Origin: Bacteroidales bacterium UBA4866
GTDB lineage: Bacteria; Bacteroidota; Bacteroidia; Bacteroidales; P3
Direction of reading: 5' to 3'
NCBI GenBank assembly: GCA_002399565.1
Contig: DHDW01000046.1
Span: forward strand, 30,514 to 52,236
DNA: 21,723 bases
Within the stretch, counting starts at the first letter, position 1, and every line of letters begins with the position of its first letter. The translations under genes were made by a program, and so were the position numbers. Shown piece by piece: positions 1 to 8,556 of this stretch. Below the pieces are notes generated by a model. It ran no database searches and was not told where the DNA came from. It saw only the letters and a list, made by a program, of their open reading frames with translations.

Positions 1-1050
1 AAATATTTAATTGAAGTTGATCAATATGGAGAAGAACTTCCAAATCCAATAATTAATTGGAGTGAAAAGATTGATTGGGAGTTAAAAAATGCAGATGAAA
101 GAGATGCTCTGGATCCTTTATTTATTCCTTCAGAAGAAAGATTTTATAATAAAAAGCAATTAGATGCAAGAAAATTAAATTATGAGTATTTTTGGATTGA
201 TTATGTAACAGCTGCTAAGAAAGAACATTATTCTGGAATAGAATTAAGCCCTGAATTAAAAGGTTCTTCATTTGCAGGCAGACCTAATGGATTAAAAAAC
301 AGAAAAGAACTTGTAAAGAGAGAAATAATAAATGTATACCCTGACACATTAGCTTGGATGCATGATTACGCATATTCATATAATGATAATTTAACTCGTA
401 ATTATTTCTCTCATCCAGCTTATGATGATTATCCTGTTGTTGGAATTACTTATCGTCAAGCAAAAGCATTCTCAATCTGGAGAACATTTATGATGAATAA
501 TTACTTAGAAGGACAAGGATATTCAAGAATGGAAGAATTCCGTTTACCAACTGAAGCAGAATGGGAATATGCTGCTAAAGGTGGTGCACCAGGAGCTGCT
601 TATCCTTGGGGAGGACCTTATGTTAGAAATGGAAAAGGATGTTTCATTGCTAATTACAAACCAATGAGAGGAAATTATGATGTTGACGGAGGAGTTTTAC
701 CAGTTATTGTTGCTCACTATGCTCCTAATGATTTTGGTCTATATGATATGGCAGGAAATGTTTCAGAATGGTGTGAAGACTCCTTTAATGAATCTTCATA
801 TAATTTTGCTCACGACTTAAATCAATTTGCAGGTTACCAAGCTACAGATGAAGATAGTCCTCAAATGAAAAGAAAAGTAATTCGTGGAGGAAGTTGGAAA
901 GATCAAAAACACTTTATTCAAACTGCAACTCGTGCATATGAATATCAAGATTCAGGAAAAAGTTATTTAGGTTTCCGTTGCGTTCAGTCATATCTTGGTA
1001 GAGTTCGTGGAGATAATCCTAAAACATCTTCAAATGTTTATAAACACTAA
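1..1050 (+). CDS. gldK: GldK, T9SS ring lipoprotein (5' truncated)
   Basis: The reading frame is open from base 1 to the TAA at 1048-1050, giving 349 visible residues. The ATG at 358 is internal, so the true start lies upstream of the window. The fold is the formylglycine-generating-enzyme/sulfatase-modifying (FGE, C-type-lectin-like) domain. Visible landmarks are DYPVVGITYRQA, RLPTEAEWEYAAKGG (about visible residues 181-195), YPWGGPY, DMAGNVSEW and the closing VIRGGSW...GFRCVQ. In GldK/PorK this domain is structural: the lipoprotein forms a periplasmic ring with GldN under the outer membrane. From the usual family length, roughly 100-130 N-terminal residues, including the lipoprotein signal, are missing. 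It is followed by gldL, gldM and gldN in the conserved order, which makes the assignment firm. Confidence 0.93.
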   Translation, partial: KYLIEVDQYGEELPNPIINWSEKIDWELKNADERDALDPLFIPSEERFYNKKQLDARKLNYEYFWIDYVTAAKKEHYSGIELSPELKGSSFAGRPNGLKNRKELVKREIINVYPDTLAWMHDYAYSYNDNLTRNYFSHPAYDDYPVVGITYRQAKAFSIWRTFMMNNYLEGQGYSRMEEFRLPTEAEWEYAAKGGAPGAAYPWGGPYVRNGKGCFIANYKPMRGNYDVDGGVLPVIVAHYAPNDFGLYDMAGNVSEWCEDSFNESSYNFAHDLNQFAGYQATDEDSPQMKRKVIRGGSWKDQKHFIQTATRAYEYQDSGKSYLGFRCVQSYLGRVRGDNPKTSSNVYKH

Positions 1051-1102
1051 TTCAGAAAATTGATTAATCATTTAATATTAAAACGTAAAAAATAAATTTA
1101 TT

Positions 1103-2035
1103 ATGGGTTTAGATAGTTTTGTAAGAAGTAAGTTCTATAAAAATATGGCAGCTAAGCTATATGGTATCGGTGCATCTGCTGTTATCATTGGAGCATTATT
1201 TAAAATTCAACACTGGGCTGGAGCAGGAGCGCTTTTGACAATTGGTATGGGAACAGAAGCTTTAATATTTTTCGTATCTGCTTTTGAACCATTACATGTT
1301 GAATATGATTGGAGTTTAGCTTACCCTGAGTTAGCAGGAATGGAAGAAGATAAGAAGGAAGAAAAGAAAAAAGGGAAAAAGAGGAAAGATGTTCCAGAGC
1401 TTGATTTAAGTGGATTAGCAGGATTAACAGAAACTCAAGCTTTAGACAATATGCTTTCTAAGGCAAAAATTGGACCAGAGTTAATAGAAAGCTTAGGAAA
1501 AGGATTACAAAATCTTAGTGAAACTGCTTCTCAGTTAGGTTCAGTTTCGAACGCTTCTCTTTCTACTGAAAACTTTATTAAAAATATGGAAGATGCTACA
1601 GAATCTGCTGCAGAATTATCATCTTCTTATAAGAAAACATCAGATTATTTGAATAAAGATTTGATGGTTTCTGGAGAATATTTAGCAAGTGTTCAAGATG
1701 CTGCAACAGCAGTTTCTACTCTATCAAATATTTACAAAGAAACAGCTGTAGCTCTAACAAGTGGAGATTCATCATACTTAAATGAATTGAAAACTATGGC
1801 ATCAAGTTTATCTTCAATAAATGCTCTATATGAATTACAAATTCAAAACTCTACTGCCCAATTAGAATCAACCAAACAAGTGCAAGAAAAAATAGATAGT
1901 TTAGTTATTAATTTTGCTGATACAGCAGAGAATGTCCTAAGATATAAAGAACAAGTTAATGCTCTTTCTAAGAAGGTTACTGCATTAAATGATATCTATG
2001 GAAATATGCTTTCTGCAATGCAATCAAAAGCATAA
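1103..2035 (+). CDS. gldL: GldL, T9SS/gliding motor inner-membrane protein
   Basis: This 310-residue protein has two N-terminal membrane helices (about 16-33 and 39-61) separated by a short FKIQHWAG turn. A long cytoplasmic tail follows: a Lys/Glu-rich linker (about 80-95), then helical coiled-coil-like sequence to the C terminus. Known biology: five GldL and two GldM subunits form the proton-motive-force-driven rotary motor that powers type IX secretion and gliding. Charged residues lie in or beside the membrane (Lys34, His37, Glu52, Glu62). Glu52 in helix 2 is the probable counterpart of the functionally essential glutamate described in Flavobacterium johnsoniae GldL. The gene begins 52 nt after gldK and ends 47 nt before gldM, so one transcript is likely. 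Confidence 0.95.
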   Translation: MGLDSFVRSKFYKNMAAKLYGIGASAVIIGALFKIQHWAGAGALLTIGMGTEALIFFVSAFEPLHVEYDWSLAYPELAGMEEDKKEEKKKGKKRKDVPELDLSGLAGLTETQALDNMLSKAKIGPELIESLGKGLQNLSETASQLGSVSNASLSTENFIKNMEDATESAAELSSSYKKTSDYLNKDLMVSGEYLASVQDAATAVSTLSNIYKETAVALTSGDSSYLNELKTMASSLSSINALYELQIQNSTAQLESTKQVQEKIDSLVINFADTAENVLRYKEQVNALSKKVTALNDIYGNMLSAMQSKA

Positions 2036-2082
2036 ATTGATTAATGGCTAAATAATTTATAAACGCAAAATAATAGAATACT

Positions 2083-3681
2083 ATGGGTGCAACAAATTGT
2101 CCGGAAACCCCCAGACAGAAGATGATTTCAATGATGTATTTGGTTCTAACAGCGATGTTAGCACTAAATGTGTCTGTTGAGATTCTTCAAGCCTTTGTAA
2201 CTGTTGGTGACAACATGGAAACTACCAATAAACTATTTTCATCAAAGATAGACAACTCTTATTATAATTTTGAAAGAGCGTATAGTGCTAATAAAGAAAA
2301 AGTAGGTCCTAATTGGATAAAAGCACAAGAAGTTAGGAAGTCTACCGATGAGATAGTCAAATATATTGATGATATGCAATACGACTTGGTTGCTTATGTT
2401 GATGGTTTAAAAGGAGGAAAAGTAGAAGCAAAAAAGATATTATTAGAAAAAGGTTTTGAAGGAGTGAAGTCAAAAGACAATTCTACTTCTCCTACAAGAT
2501 ATTTTATTGGAGCAAGTGAAACTGGATCTGGAGCTAAAGCGATGGAATTAAGAAAAAAGATTGAAGCCTACCAAGCAAAAATGTTAACTTTAGCAGATCC
2601 AAGATTTGTAGATAGACTGAAAAAAATGCAAATCAACACTCAAGCTAAGTTTAAGAATAAAAGTGGTCAAGAACTAAATTGGCAAATGTATAATTTTAAT
2701 AATACCATTCTTTTGGCTGATTTAGTTATCTTAAAAAAGTTAAAGTCTGAAATTCAGAATGCAGAATTTGACCTTGTGAATGACCTTTTGATATCTGTTA
2801 GTGCTGATGACTTTAAATTTGATAACGTAGTTCCAAAAGTTGTAGCTAAATCAAACTACGTTATGCAAGGAGATACCTATGAGGCTGAAGTCTTTGTAGC
2901 AGCAATTGACTCAAAAACTCAACTTAGAGCAGTTGCAAGAGGAGGAAGTTATGTTAGTGAGGATGGAATTATTAAACTAAAATTCCCTGCAGGAGCAACT
3001 GGAAATCAAAAATATGAAGGAACAGTTTTCGTTAAAAAATCAACAGGAGAAGAAGCATATCCATTTTCAGGTGAATATTTCGTTGCAGCACCTGCTGTAA
3101 CAATTTCTCCGACCAATATGAACGTATTTTATATTGGAGTAGATAATCCTGTTTCTATTTCTGCACCAGGAGTTAGTGCAGACCAATTAAATGTTACGAT
3201 TAATGGAGGCGGAGGAGCAACCATAAGTAAAGTATCTGCTGGAAAATACATTGTTAATGTAAAAACACAGCAAGAAGCACAAATTGTGGTATCTGCAAAT
3301 GTTGGAGGAAAGGTAATGAAACAAGGAGATATGAAGTTCCGTGTTAAGAAAATTCCAGCTCCAAAAGCAATGGTTGGCTCATCTGATGGAGGAAGAATAG
3401 CTAAAGAAATTCTTGTAGCACAAGGACAATTAAAAGTGGTAATGGATGGATTTGATTTTCCAGTAAGATATAATGTAACTGAATTTCAAATGACCTTCAA
3501 CACAGGAGGAGATGGACAAGCACCACTTGTTTCAAGAGGAGCAAGATTTACTCCAGAAATGATTAGTCAAATTCAACGTCTTAGAAGAGGAAACAAGGTT
3601 TACATAGAGGGTATTAGAGCCAAAGGACCTGACGGAGACAAATCCGTTCAAAACCCTCAAATGATATTTACAATACAATAA
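2083..3681 (+). CDS. gldM: GldM, T9SS/gliding motor periplasmic shaft
   Basis: This 532-residue protein has the GldM/PorM signature N terminus: a short cytoplasmic segment (NCPETPRQKMI), one membrane helix (about 14-34, MMYLVLTAMLALNVS), then a large periplasmic part. That part begins with a helical domain (about 40-230) and continues with beta-rich domains typical of the D2-D4 modules (about 235-532). GldM dimers sit inside the GldL pentamer and span the periplasm to the GldKN ring, transmitting energy from the proton gradient. Length and domain order match the family. gldN starts only 11 nt downstream, suggesting translational coupling. Confidence 0.95.
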   Translation: MGATNCPETPRQKMISMMYLVLTAMLALNVSVEILQAFVTVGDNMETTNKLFSSKIDNSYYNFERAYSANKEKVGPNWIKAQEVRKSTDEIVKYIDDMQYDLVAYVDGLKGGKVEAKKILLEKGFEGVKSKDNSTSPTRYFIGASETGSGAKAMELRKKIEAYQAKMLTLADPRFVDRLKKMQINTQAKFKNKSGQELNWQMYNFNNTILLADLVILKKLKSEIQNAEFDLVNDLLISVSADDFKFDNVVPKVVAKSNYVMQGDTYEAEVFVAAIDSKTQLRAVARGGSYVSEDGIIKLKFPAGATGNQKYEGTVFVKKSTGEEAYPFSGEYFVAAPAVTISPTNMNVFYIGVDNPVSISAPGVSADQLNVTINGGGGATISKVSAGKYIVNVKTQQEAQIVVSANVGGKVMKQGDMKFRVKKIPAPKAMVGSSDGGRIAKEILVAQGQLKVVMDGFDFPVRYNVTEFQMTFNTGGDGQAPLVSRGARFTPEMISQIQRLRRGNKVYIEGIRAKGPDGDKSVQNPQMIFTIQ

Positions 3682-3692
3682 AATATTAGATT

Positions 3693-4556
3693 ATGAAAAA
3701 GATATCTTTAATATTATTAGTGGTTATCTCATTATTTAGTGCAAATCTTTTTGCCCAAGTATTGGATGCACCAGAAGAAGGACCAAGAGATAGTTTTTAT
3801 GAAAAAATATCCTTTAATCAAAGAAAGCCATTTAACTTCCCTTATGTAAGAGAAGCAGATGTTGTTTGGCAATGGAGAATATGGAGAGTTGTTGATTTTC
3901 GTGAAAAACAAAATCAAGTTTTCTATTATCCAACACAACCTGACCAAGGAAGAGTTAACCTTTTCTATGCTTTAGAAAAAGCAATTAATGAAGGAAAGAT
4001 AAAGGTTTATTCTGATGATGAGTTTAAAAATGAAGTTGATTGGCCTACTGTGAAACTATCATTCTCTGAAAGTAGAGAAACAACAATTGACTCTGTAGAT
4101 ATTGATGGAACAGAATTTCAGGTAACTAAAAAAGTTTTAATACCACTTAATCCAGATGATATCAAAACTCTTCGTATTAAGGAGAATTGGTTTATTGATA
4201 AACAAAGAACAGTTCAAGATGTTAGAATAGCTGGTTTCTCTCCAATCTACTATCAAGTAAAAGAAGAAGGAGCACCTCCAATTACAATTCCATTATTTTG
4301 GGTTAGATATGATGATCCTGAAGTTAGAGAATTGTTAGCAAACACTGAAGTATATAACTTTAAAAATGATGCTCAAAGAAGAAGCTATGATGATATATTC
4401 CTAAAAAGAATGTTTAGCAGCTATATAATTAAAGAATCTAACGTATATGGACTTCGTACAATTAGTCAATATACAACTGGAGACGAAGCATTGAGAGAAT
4501 CAGATAATTTAAAAGATAAAATATTCGATTACGAAGAAGATATGTGGGAATACTAA
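3693..4556 (+). CDS. gldN: GldN, T9SS periplasmic ring protein
   Basis: This 287-residue protein has a cleavable signal peptide (residues 1-21, ending NLFA before Gln22). The mature part carries the GldN/PorN family pattern, including READVVWQWRIWRVVDFREK (about 51-70) and, near the C terminus, the RRSYDDIFLKRMFSSYI segment. GldN binds GldK to form the periplasmic ring of the type IX secretion system. It is the last gene of the gldKLMN run and is followed at once by a strong intrinsic terminator, so the operon ends here. Confidence 0.94.
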   Translation: MKKISLILLVVISLFSANLFAQVLDAPEEGPRDSFYEKISFNQRKPFNFPYVREADVVWQWRIWRVVDFREKQNQVFYYPTQPDQGRVNLFYALEKAINEGKIKVYSDDEFKNEVDWPTVKLSFSESRETTIDSVDIDGTEFQVTKKVLIPLNPDDIKTLRIKENWFIDKQRTVQDVRIAGFSPIYYQVKEEGAPPITIPLFWVRYDDPEVRELLANTEVYNFKNDAQRRSYDDIFLKRMFSSYIIKESNVYGLRTISQYTTGDEALRESDNLKDKIFDYEEDMWEY

Positions 4557-4586
4557 CATATTGCTTTTAAATAGTCAAATATTATC

Positions 4587-4622
4587 AATACAGCAGGAGA
4601 AAATCTTCTGCTGTATTTTTTT
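4587..4622 (+). terminator. Intrinsic terminator of gldKLMN
   Basis: A 14-bp stem (4587-4600 with 4604-4617) closes a 3-nt AAA loop and runs into a T tract. The outer ten pairs are AATACAGCAG/CTGCTGTATT. One pair (G4597 with T4607) is a G-U wobble that works only in the plus-strand transcript, supporting rightward termination. It lies 30 nt after the gldN stop. Confidence 0.9.
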
Positions 4623-4646
4623 ATATAAATGGAATTTATAATTTTG
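4616..4646 (+). promoter_or_regulatory. Possible promoter of the HEAT-like gene
   Basis: TAATTTTG (4639-4646) fits the Bacteroidota -7 element TAnnTTTG. TTTT at 4616-4619 sits at the expected 19-nt spacing in place of TTTG. It lies 41 nt before the ATG at 4688, just after the gldN terminator. The imperfect -33 keeps confidence low. Confidence 0.4.
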
Positions 4647-4687
4647 CATTACTATTTTGAGTTGTGCGTTTTTTATTAAAATAAGTT

Positions 4688-5206
4688 ATGGATATAAAAG
4701 AATTATTTAATAATAAATCAACAAAAGGAATTGAGAAAGTAAGACAATTAACTTTGGCAATTTCCAACAATGAAATTCTAATTGAAGATATAATAGAGAT
4801 TTGTAAGACACTAAAAGACTCTGAAATTGCTTATTGCATGGAAGCAATTGAGGCAGTTACTAATTCAAATCCGGAAATTTCAAATATCGAATATTTAAAA
4901 CTTGCATCTTCTTATATTAATTCAAAATCCAATAGTCTAAAAAGAGAATCAGCAAGATTAATAGGGAATATAGCAATGTTATATCCAAATGACTTGGATA
5001 AACCTATTAAATCTCTTTTAAATAATGCAAATGATAATGGAACAGTAGTTCGATGGAGTGCTGCATATGCACTTTCAAGGATAATTATTTTACCAAAATA
5101 TGCAAACAGTAGATTATATAATCAACTGGTTGAAATTTGCGAAAAAGAGGAAAAGAATAGCATAAAGAATATTTATTTAAAAGCCTTTAAGAAACTAAAA
5201 AAATAA
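4688..5206 (+). CDS. Small HEAT-repeat-like protein of unknown function
   Basis: This 172-residue soluble protein has no signal peptide or membrane helix. The sequence is almost wholly helical, with paired amphipathic helices resembling HEAT/armadillo units. The clearest are about residues 86-114 (RESARLIGNIAMLYPNDLDK...) and 119-150 (VVRWSAAYALSRII...). Such folds usually act as protein-binding scaffolds, but no partner can be named. The gene stands alone between the gldN terminator and a convergent sugar-transferase gene, so it is probably monocistronic. Its stop codon TAA overlaps the first unit of a tandem repeat. The C terminus is Lys-rich. Confidence 0.7.
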   Translation: MDIKELFNNKSTKGIEKVRQLTLAISNNEILIEDIIEICKTLKDSEIAYCMEAIEAVTNSNPEISNIEYLKLASSYINSKSNSLKRESARLIGNIAMLYPNDLDKPIKSLLNNANDNGTVVRWSAAYALSRIIILPKYANSRLYNQLVEICEKEEKNSIKNIYLKAFKKLKK

Positions 5207-5310
5207 AACCTTGTTTCAGCAAAATAAAACGAAGAAAGAAAAAATTAAAACAAAGAGTTAGTAAATTAAAACAGCGTTTCAGTAAAATTAAACAAGGAGT
5301 TATTTTTGTG
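5205..5310. repeat. Degenerate 21-22-nt tandem repeat between convergent genes
   Basis: Five units each open with AAAAC or AAAC, at 5205, 5226, 5247, 5268 and 5290, so the period is 21, 21, 21, 22. Units 1, 3 and 4 share the plan AAAAC-(n)-GTTTCAG or GTTAG-(C/T)AAAAT or TAAATT. Unit 2 is purine-rich and unit 5 is incomplete. The block fills nearly the whole gap between two convergent genes and includes the last bases of the upstream gene's stop codon. No strong hairpin was found, so it does not look like an ordinary terminator. Confidence 0.6.
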
Positions 5311-5315
5311 GTTAT

Positions 5316-6734
5316 TTACTTTCCTCTTCCCTGGAAAATAATAATAAAGGTGTAAAGTAAAATCTTTATATCTGTGGCAATGGAAAGGTTTTCAATATAT
5401 AAAAGGTCGTACTGCAAACGTTCAATCATTTCATCAACATTTTCAGCATATCCATACTTAACTTGTCCCCATGAAGTAATGCCTGGTTTTACTTTTAATA
5501 AAAGAGTGTATTCAGGGTTTCTTTCAACAATTTGATCAATAAAATATCTTCTTTCAGGTCTTGGTCCAACCAAACTCATCGTGCCTATTAAGACATTGTA
5601 AAATTGAGGTATTTCGTCTAATCTAACCTTTCTCATAAACTTTCCGAATGGAGTTATGCGACTGTCATTATCGCTTGAAAGTTTTGGCACTCCATCGCTT
5701 TCAGCATTCAAATACATAGAACGAAATTTATGCATATAGAAGGGTTTCCCTTTATAACCTATTCTTTCTTGTTTGTAGAAAATTGGTCCTTTGGATGTGA
5801 AATAAACAATGGCTCCAGTAATTATATAAATAGGTATCAGAATAATAATAGCAATGCTGGCAAACAAAATATCCATAAGTCTTTTTATGAATTTCTGCCA
5901 GTTTGAAAGAATCTCGTTTGAAACTAAAACCAGAGGAGTTTGAAAGATAGAAGACATCTTAACTCTACCTAAAAGGATGTCGGTAGTGTCAGCAGGAACT
6001 TTAATTAAAACGTTATTATTGGATTCTATTTGAGTTATTATCTTGTGAAGATTGGCTTCATTTTCCTTTTCAACGGCAATAATTATTTCTTCAACATTGT
6101 TATCTGCAATTATTCTGTCAATGTCCTTATAGTCTCCAAGGCAGTTTAGATAGGCTGAAAGTCCATTGTTTTTTTTATCAAGATTAACATATCCAATTAT
6201 CTTATTTCCAGAAGATATTTCTTGATTTTCAATATCATTATAGAGTTTAATTGCTTTTGAGTTATTTCCAATAATTATTGTTGGGAAGCCAATAATTTTT
6301 TTATGAATTTTCTTAGCAGCTTTTGTTGTAATTAGCAGTCTGGGAATATAGGTGATAAAGAAATGAGTAATAAGGAGTATAAAGAAAGAAAAATAGTATT
6401 TTTGATATGATAAAATTTGGTCATCAAGCAAAAGAACAAAGAAAATAATAATTATTCCAACAAAACTTATAAAGAAAGTTTGTTCTAATTCTTTTAATCT
6501 TGACTTGCGATAAGGGTCTGTGTAAGTTCCCTGACAAAAATAAAGAAAAATCCAAAAAAGAGGTACGAATACTAATCCCTTGTATAGATTTGAATCACTG
6601 AAAACGGCATTGATATCATCAAAGTTACCTGCATCAATTGTAGTTTTGCGAAAAATGAAAAATAGAGTCCAAGCAATTAGAGCTGATATTAAATCTGAGA
6701 TAAGGTATTTTGCACCTTGAATTTTTCTATTCAT
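5316..6734 (-). CDS. Polyprenyl-phosphate sugar-1-phosphate transferase (WcaJ/WbaP type)
   Basis: This 472-residue enzyme is of the exopolysaccharide polyprenyl glycosylphosphotransferase family. It would transfer a sugar-1-phosphate from a nucleotide sugar to undecaprenyl phosphate, starting capsule, O-antigen or exopolysaccharide repeat units. Four N-terminal membrane segments (about 9-28, 52-67, 88-105, 113-131) lead to a Rossmann-like nucleotide-binding region (about 150-240). A re-entrant/membrane helix (about 286-308) precedes the bacterial sugar transferase domain to the C terminus. Conserved catalytic motifs are KFRSM (336-340), RLDEIPQ (371-377) and GPRPE (390-394). The sugar specificity cannot be read from sequence. 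The upstream lipoprotein gene ends 24 nt before it, so the two are probably co-transcribed. No other polysaccharide gene is in view, which suits an orphan or housekeeping initiating transferase. Confidence 0.9.
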   Translation of the reverse strand: MNRKIQGAKYLISDLISALIAWTLFFIFRKTTIDAGNFDDINAVFSDSNLYKGLVFVPLFWIFLYFCQGTYTDPYRKSRLKELEQTFFISFVGIIIIFFVLLLDDQILSYQKYYFSFFILLITHFFITYIPRLLITTKAAKKIHKKIIGFPTIIIGNNSKAIKLYNDIENQEISSGNKIIGYVNLDKKNNGLSAYLNCLGDYKDIDRIIADNNVEEIIIAVEKENEANLHKIITQIESNNNVLIKVPADTTDILLGRVKMSSIFQTPLVLVSNEILSNWQKFIKRLMDILFASIAIIILIPIYIITGAIVYFTSKGPIFYKQERIGYKGKPFYMHKFRSMYLNAESDGVPKLSSDNDSRITPFGKFMRKVRLDEIPQFYNVLIGTMSLVGPRPERRYFIDQIVERNPEYTLLLKVKPGITSWGQVKYGYAENVDEMIERLQYDLLYIENLSIATDIKILLYTFIIIFQGRGK

Positions 6735-6758
6735 TATTATTGTTAGGAGAAGGTTTTG

Positions 6759-7700
6759 TTAATTATTTGGATAGTGAATAATTTTAATGTTATCAACATA
6801 AATCCATCCATTTTGAACTCCATCCTTCTTTAAAGGAGTAAGAAAAACTCTAAAATATTCTGGATATGAAAGCTGAGACCAAACTTTACCCAAAACAATA
6901 TAAACTTTTTGCCATCCTTTACCATCATTTGGATTAAGGGTCATAACATTCAAATATTGTGCTTGAGCAGCTGATGAAGTCTTTCCTGTCATTCCAATTC
7001 CAAAAGGGATATTGCACCAATAATCAATTTCCATTACAACAGTAGATTTATTATTACAGTAAATGGAATCAGAAATAACCCTATAAGTTGTTTCATTTGC
7101 ACCTAAATACATTGCTCCGCAATAAGTCCCTCCAAGATGACCATCTTTTTTCACAATAGTAGGATCATTAAGTTTGATTAACTTATTTGTATCTTGTAAT
7201 AGTCCTTCAGTCTTAAAGGAAAGAAAAGAGTTTTCAAACAATTCCGAAATTGCAAATACAGACCAATCATCTCTATAAGTAATATCCATAGTTTCAATAG
7301 TATCTGTTTCTAACTCTTTTAAATTATGAGTGTTTGTGTAAGAAGTGTAAAAAGGATAATCAGATCTTGTTAGAGAAATCCCATTTAATTTAATCCCTGG
7401 TTTAATTTCAATCTTATGATTTCCTTTTTTCAATATAGGCACTTTGCAAGGAAGCGAATATGTTCCAATATAAATATTATCAACATAAACCCAGGCATCA
7501 GTAATTGCAGAAGTTTGAAATCCTTCAGTTGAACTTTGCGGAATTGTTGGGTTTTCAACCATATTAAATCCTTTAATATAAATAAAAGAAGGAGTCTGTT
7601 GGTCGCCTTCAAATTCATTACAACTAATAAAAAAGATGCCAAATACAAATGCCAATAAAATAATAGTTAGATAACTATTAGAGAATAATTTTTTACTCAT
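6759..7700 (-). CDS. Secreted lipoprotein of unknown function
   Basis: The protein has 313 residues from the ATG at 7700. A TTG three codons further upstream keeps the frame open but is a poor start. The N terminus is a lipoprotein signal: a charged start (MSKK), a hydrophobic stretch and the lipobox FIS-C with Cys27, so the mature protein is lipid-anchored. After the anchor, a segment near residues 65-115 (AWVYVDNIYIGTYSLPCKVPILKKGNHKIEIKPG, given here as two halves around SLPCK) resembles a PEGA-like or beta-sandwich module that would lie at the envelope surface. The C-terminal half (about 150-313) is beta-rich and ends GWIYVDNIKIIHY, echoing the earlier WVYVDNIYIG. It resembles carbohydrate-binding-like sandwich domains, but this is inference. 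It precedes the sugar transferase by 24 nt. Confidence 0.75.
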   Translation of the reverse strand: MSKKLFSNSYLTIILLAFVFGIFFISCNEFEGDQQTPSFIYIKGFNMVENPTIPQSSTEGFQTSAITDAWVYVDNIYIGTYSLPCKVPILKKGNHKIEIKPGIKLNGISLTRSDYPFYTSYTNTHNLKELETDTIETMDITYRDDWSVFAISELFENSFLSFKTEGLLQDTNKLIKLNDPTIVKKDGHLGGTYCGAMYLGANETTYRVISDSIYCNNKSTVVMEIDYWCNIPFGIGMTGKTSSAAQAQYLNVMTLNPNDGKGWQKVYIVLGKVWSQLSYPEYFRVFLTPLKKDGVQNGWIYVDNIKIIHYPNN

Positions 7701-7843
7701 TACAAACAAAATAAGATTTTAAACTTAACGTACTAAAAAAGTGCTTTAGTATAATAATAAAGAACAAAAATAGAAGTTTTTTTTGAATTATTCCTTTTAA
7801 ATCAGAACTTCTTTGTAAATTCGCATACTTAAAATATGGAGAA

Positions 7844-8488
7844 ATGATAATAGATAGCTTTAAACACAAAGGACTAAGAAAAGCACTTGTAGAAGAATTA
7901 CAATCAAAAGGAATAACTGACAAAAGAGTTTTAGAAGCAATTGGTAATATCCCAAGACATATATTTTTAGATTCTTCATTAGACAATATTGCATATCAAG
8001 ACAAAGCACTACCTATAGGTTGCGATCAAACAATCTCTCAACCATATACCGTAGCTTTTCAAACCCAACTCTTAGAACTTAAGCCCAATGAAAAAGTTTT
8101 AGAAATAGGCACAGGCTCAGGTTATCAAACTTCAGTTTTATGTGAAATGGGTGTAAGAGTTTTTACTATTGAAAGACATAAACCTCTATATGTTAGAGCA
8201 AAGTCGGTCTTGGAGCTTATGAAATATAAACCTAAATGTTATTTTGGAGATGGATATAAGGGCTTACCAGCCTATGCTCCGTTTGACAAAATAATAATAA
8301 CATGTGGAGCAGAAACTATTCCTGAGGAATTAGTTTCACAACTCAAAGTAGGGGGAGTTTTGGTTGTTCCAATTGGACTTAACAGTCAAGTAATGTATAA
8401 AATAACTAAGCAAAAAGAAAGAGAATTGACAACCCAAGAGTTTGGCAATTTCAAATTTGTTCCAATGCTTCAGGACAAGGAAAGTTAA
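7844..8488 (+). CDS. pcm: Protein-L-isoaspartate O-methyltransferase
   Basis: This 214-residue enzyme methylates abnormal L-isoaspartyl residues with S-adenosylmethionine so that they revert to normal aspartate, a protein-repair step in the cytoplasm. Family motifs are visible in order: a helical N terminus with GNIPRHIF (34-41), the substrate loop QTISQPY (62-68), the SAM-binding motif I VLEIGTGSGYQT (85-96), the acidic end of the next strand (FTIER) and the late strand VGGVLVVPIG. Length agrees with bacterial PCMT. The start is fixed because an earlier ATG overlapping it runs into a stop after two codons. It is transcribed divergently from the lipoprotein gene at 7700. Confidence 0.93.
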   Translation: MIIDSFKHKGLRKALVEELQSKGITDKRVLEAIGNIPRHIFLDSSLDNIAYQDKALPIGCDQTISQPYTVAFQTQLLELKPNEKVLEIGTGSGYQTSVLCEMGVRVFTIERHKPLYVRAKSVLELMKYKPKCYFGDGYKGLPAYAPFDKIIITCGAETIPEELVSQLKVGGVLVVPIGLNSQVMYKITKQKERELTTQEFGNFKFVPMLQDKES

Positions 8489-8503
8489 TTTTAAATCAAC
8501 AAT

Positions 8504-8534
8504 TTTACTATGTCCTTTATTTTTACTACCTTTG
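8504..8534 (+). promoter_or_regulatory. Promoter of the glycogen-synthase-like gene
   Basis: TACCTTTG (8527-8534) is a full match to the Bacteroidota -7 element TAnnTTTG, identical to that of tRNA-Leu at 17067. With 19-nt spacing the -33 box reads TTTA (8504-8507) instead of TTTG. It lies 22 nt before the ATG at 8557 and probably drives that gene together with the DUF4270 and MORN genes. Confidence 0.55.
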
Positions 8535-8556
8535 CATAATATTTATATTTTTATTC

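Noticed and set aside
358..1050. A complete 230-residue protein starting at the ATG at 358
   Set aside because: The same frame is open to base 1 and encodes conserved GldK sequence before that methionine, so the ATG is internal and the gene is cut by the window edge.
7701..7709. TTG start for the lipoprotein gene
   Set aside because: The ATG three codons downstream gives a normal charged lipoprotein N terminus; the extension adds nothing recognisable.
7693..7986. Minus-strand frame overlapping pcm
   Set aside because: It overlaps the well-supported pcm gene and the divergent lipoprotein start, and shows no family features.
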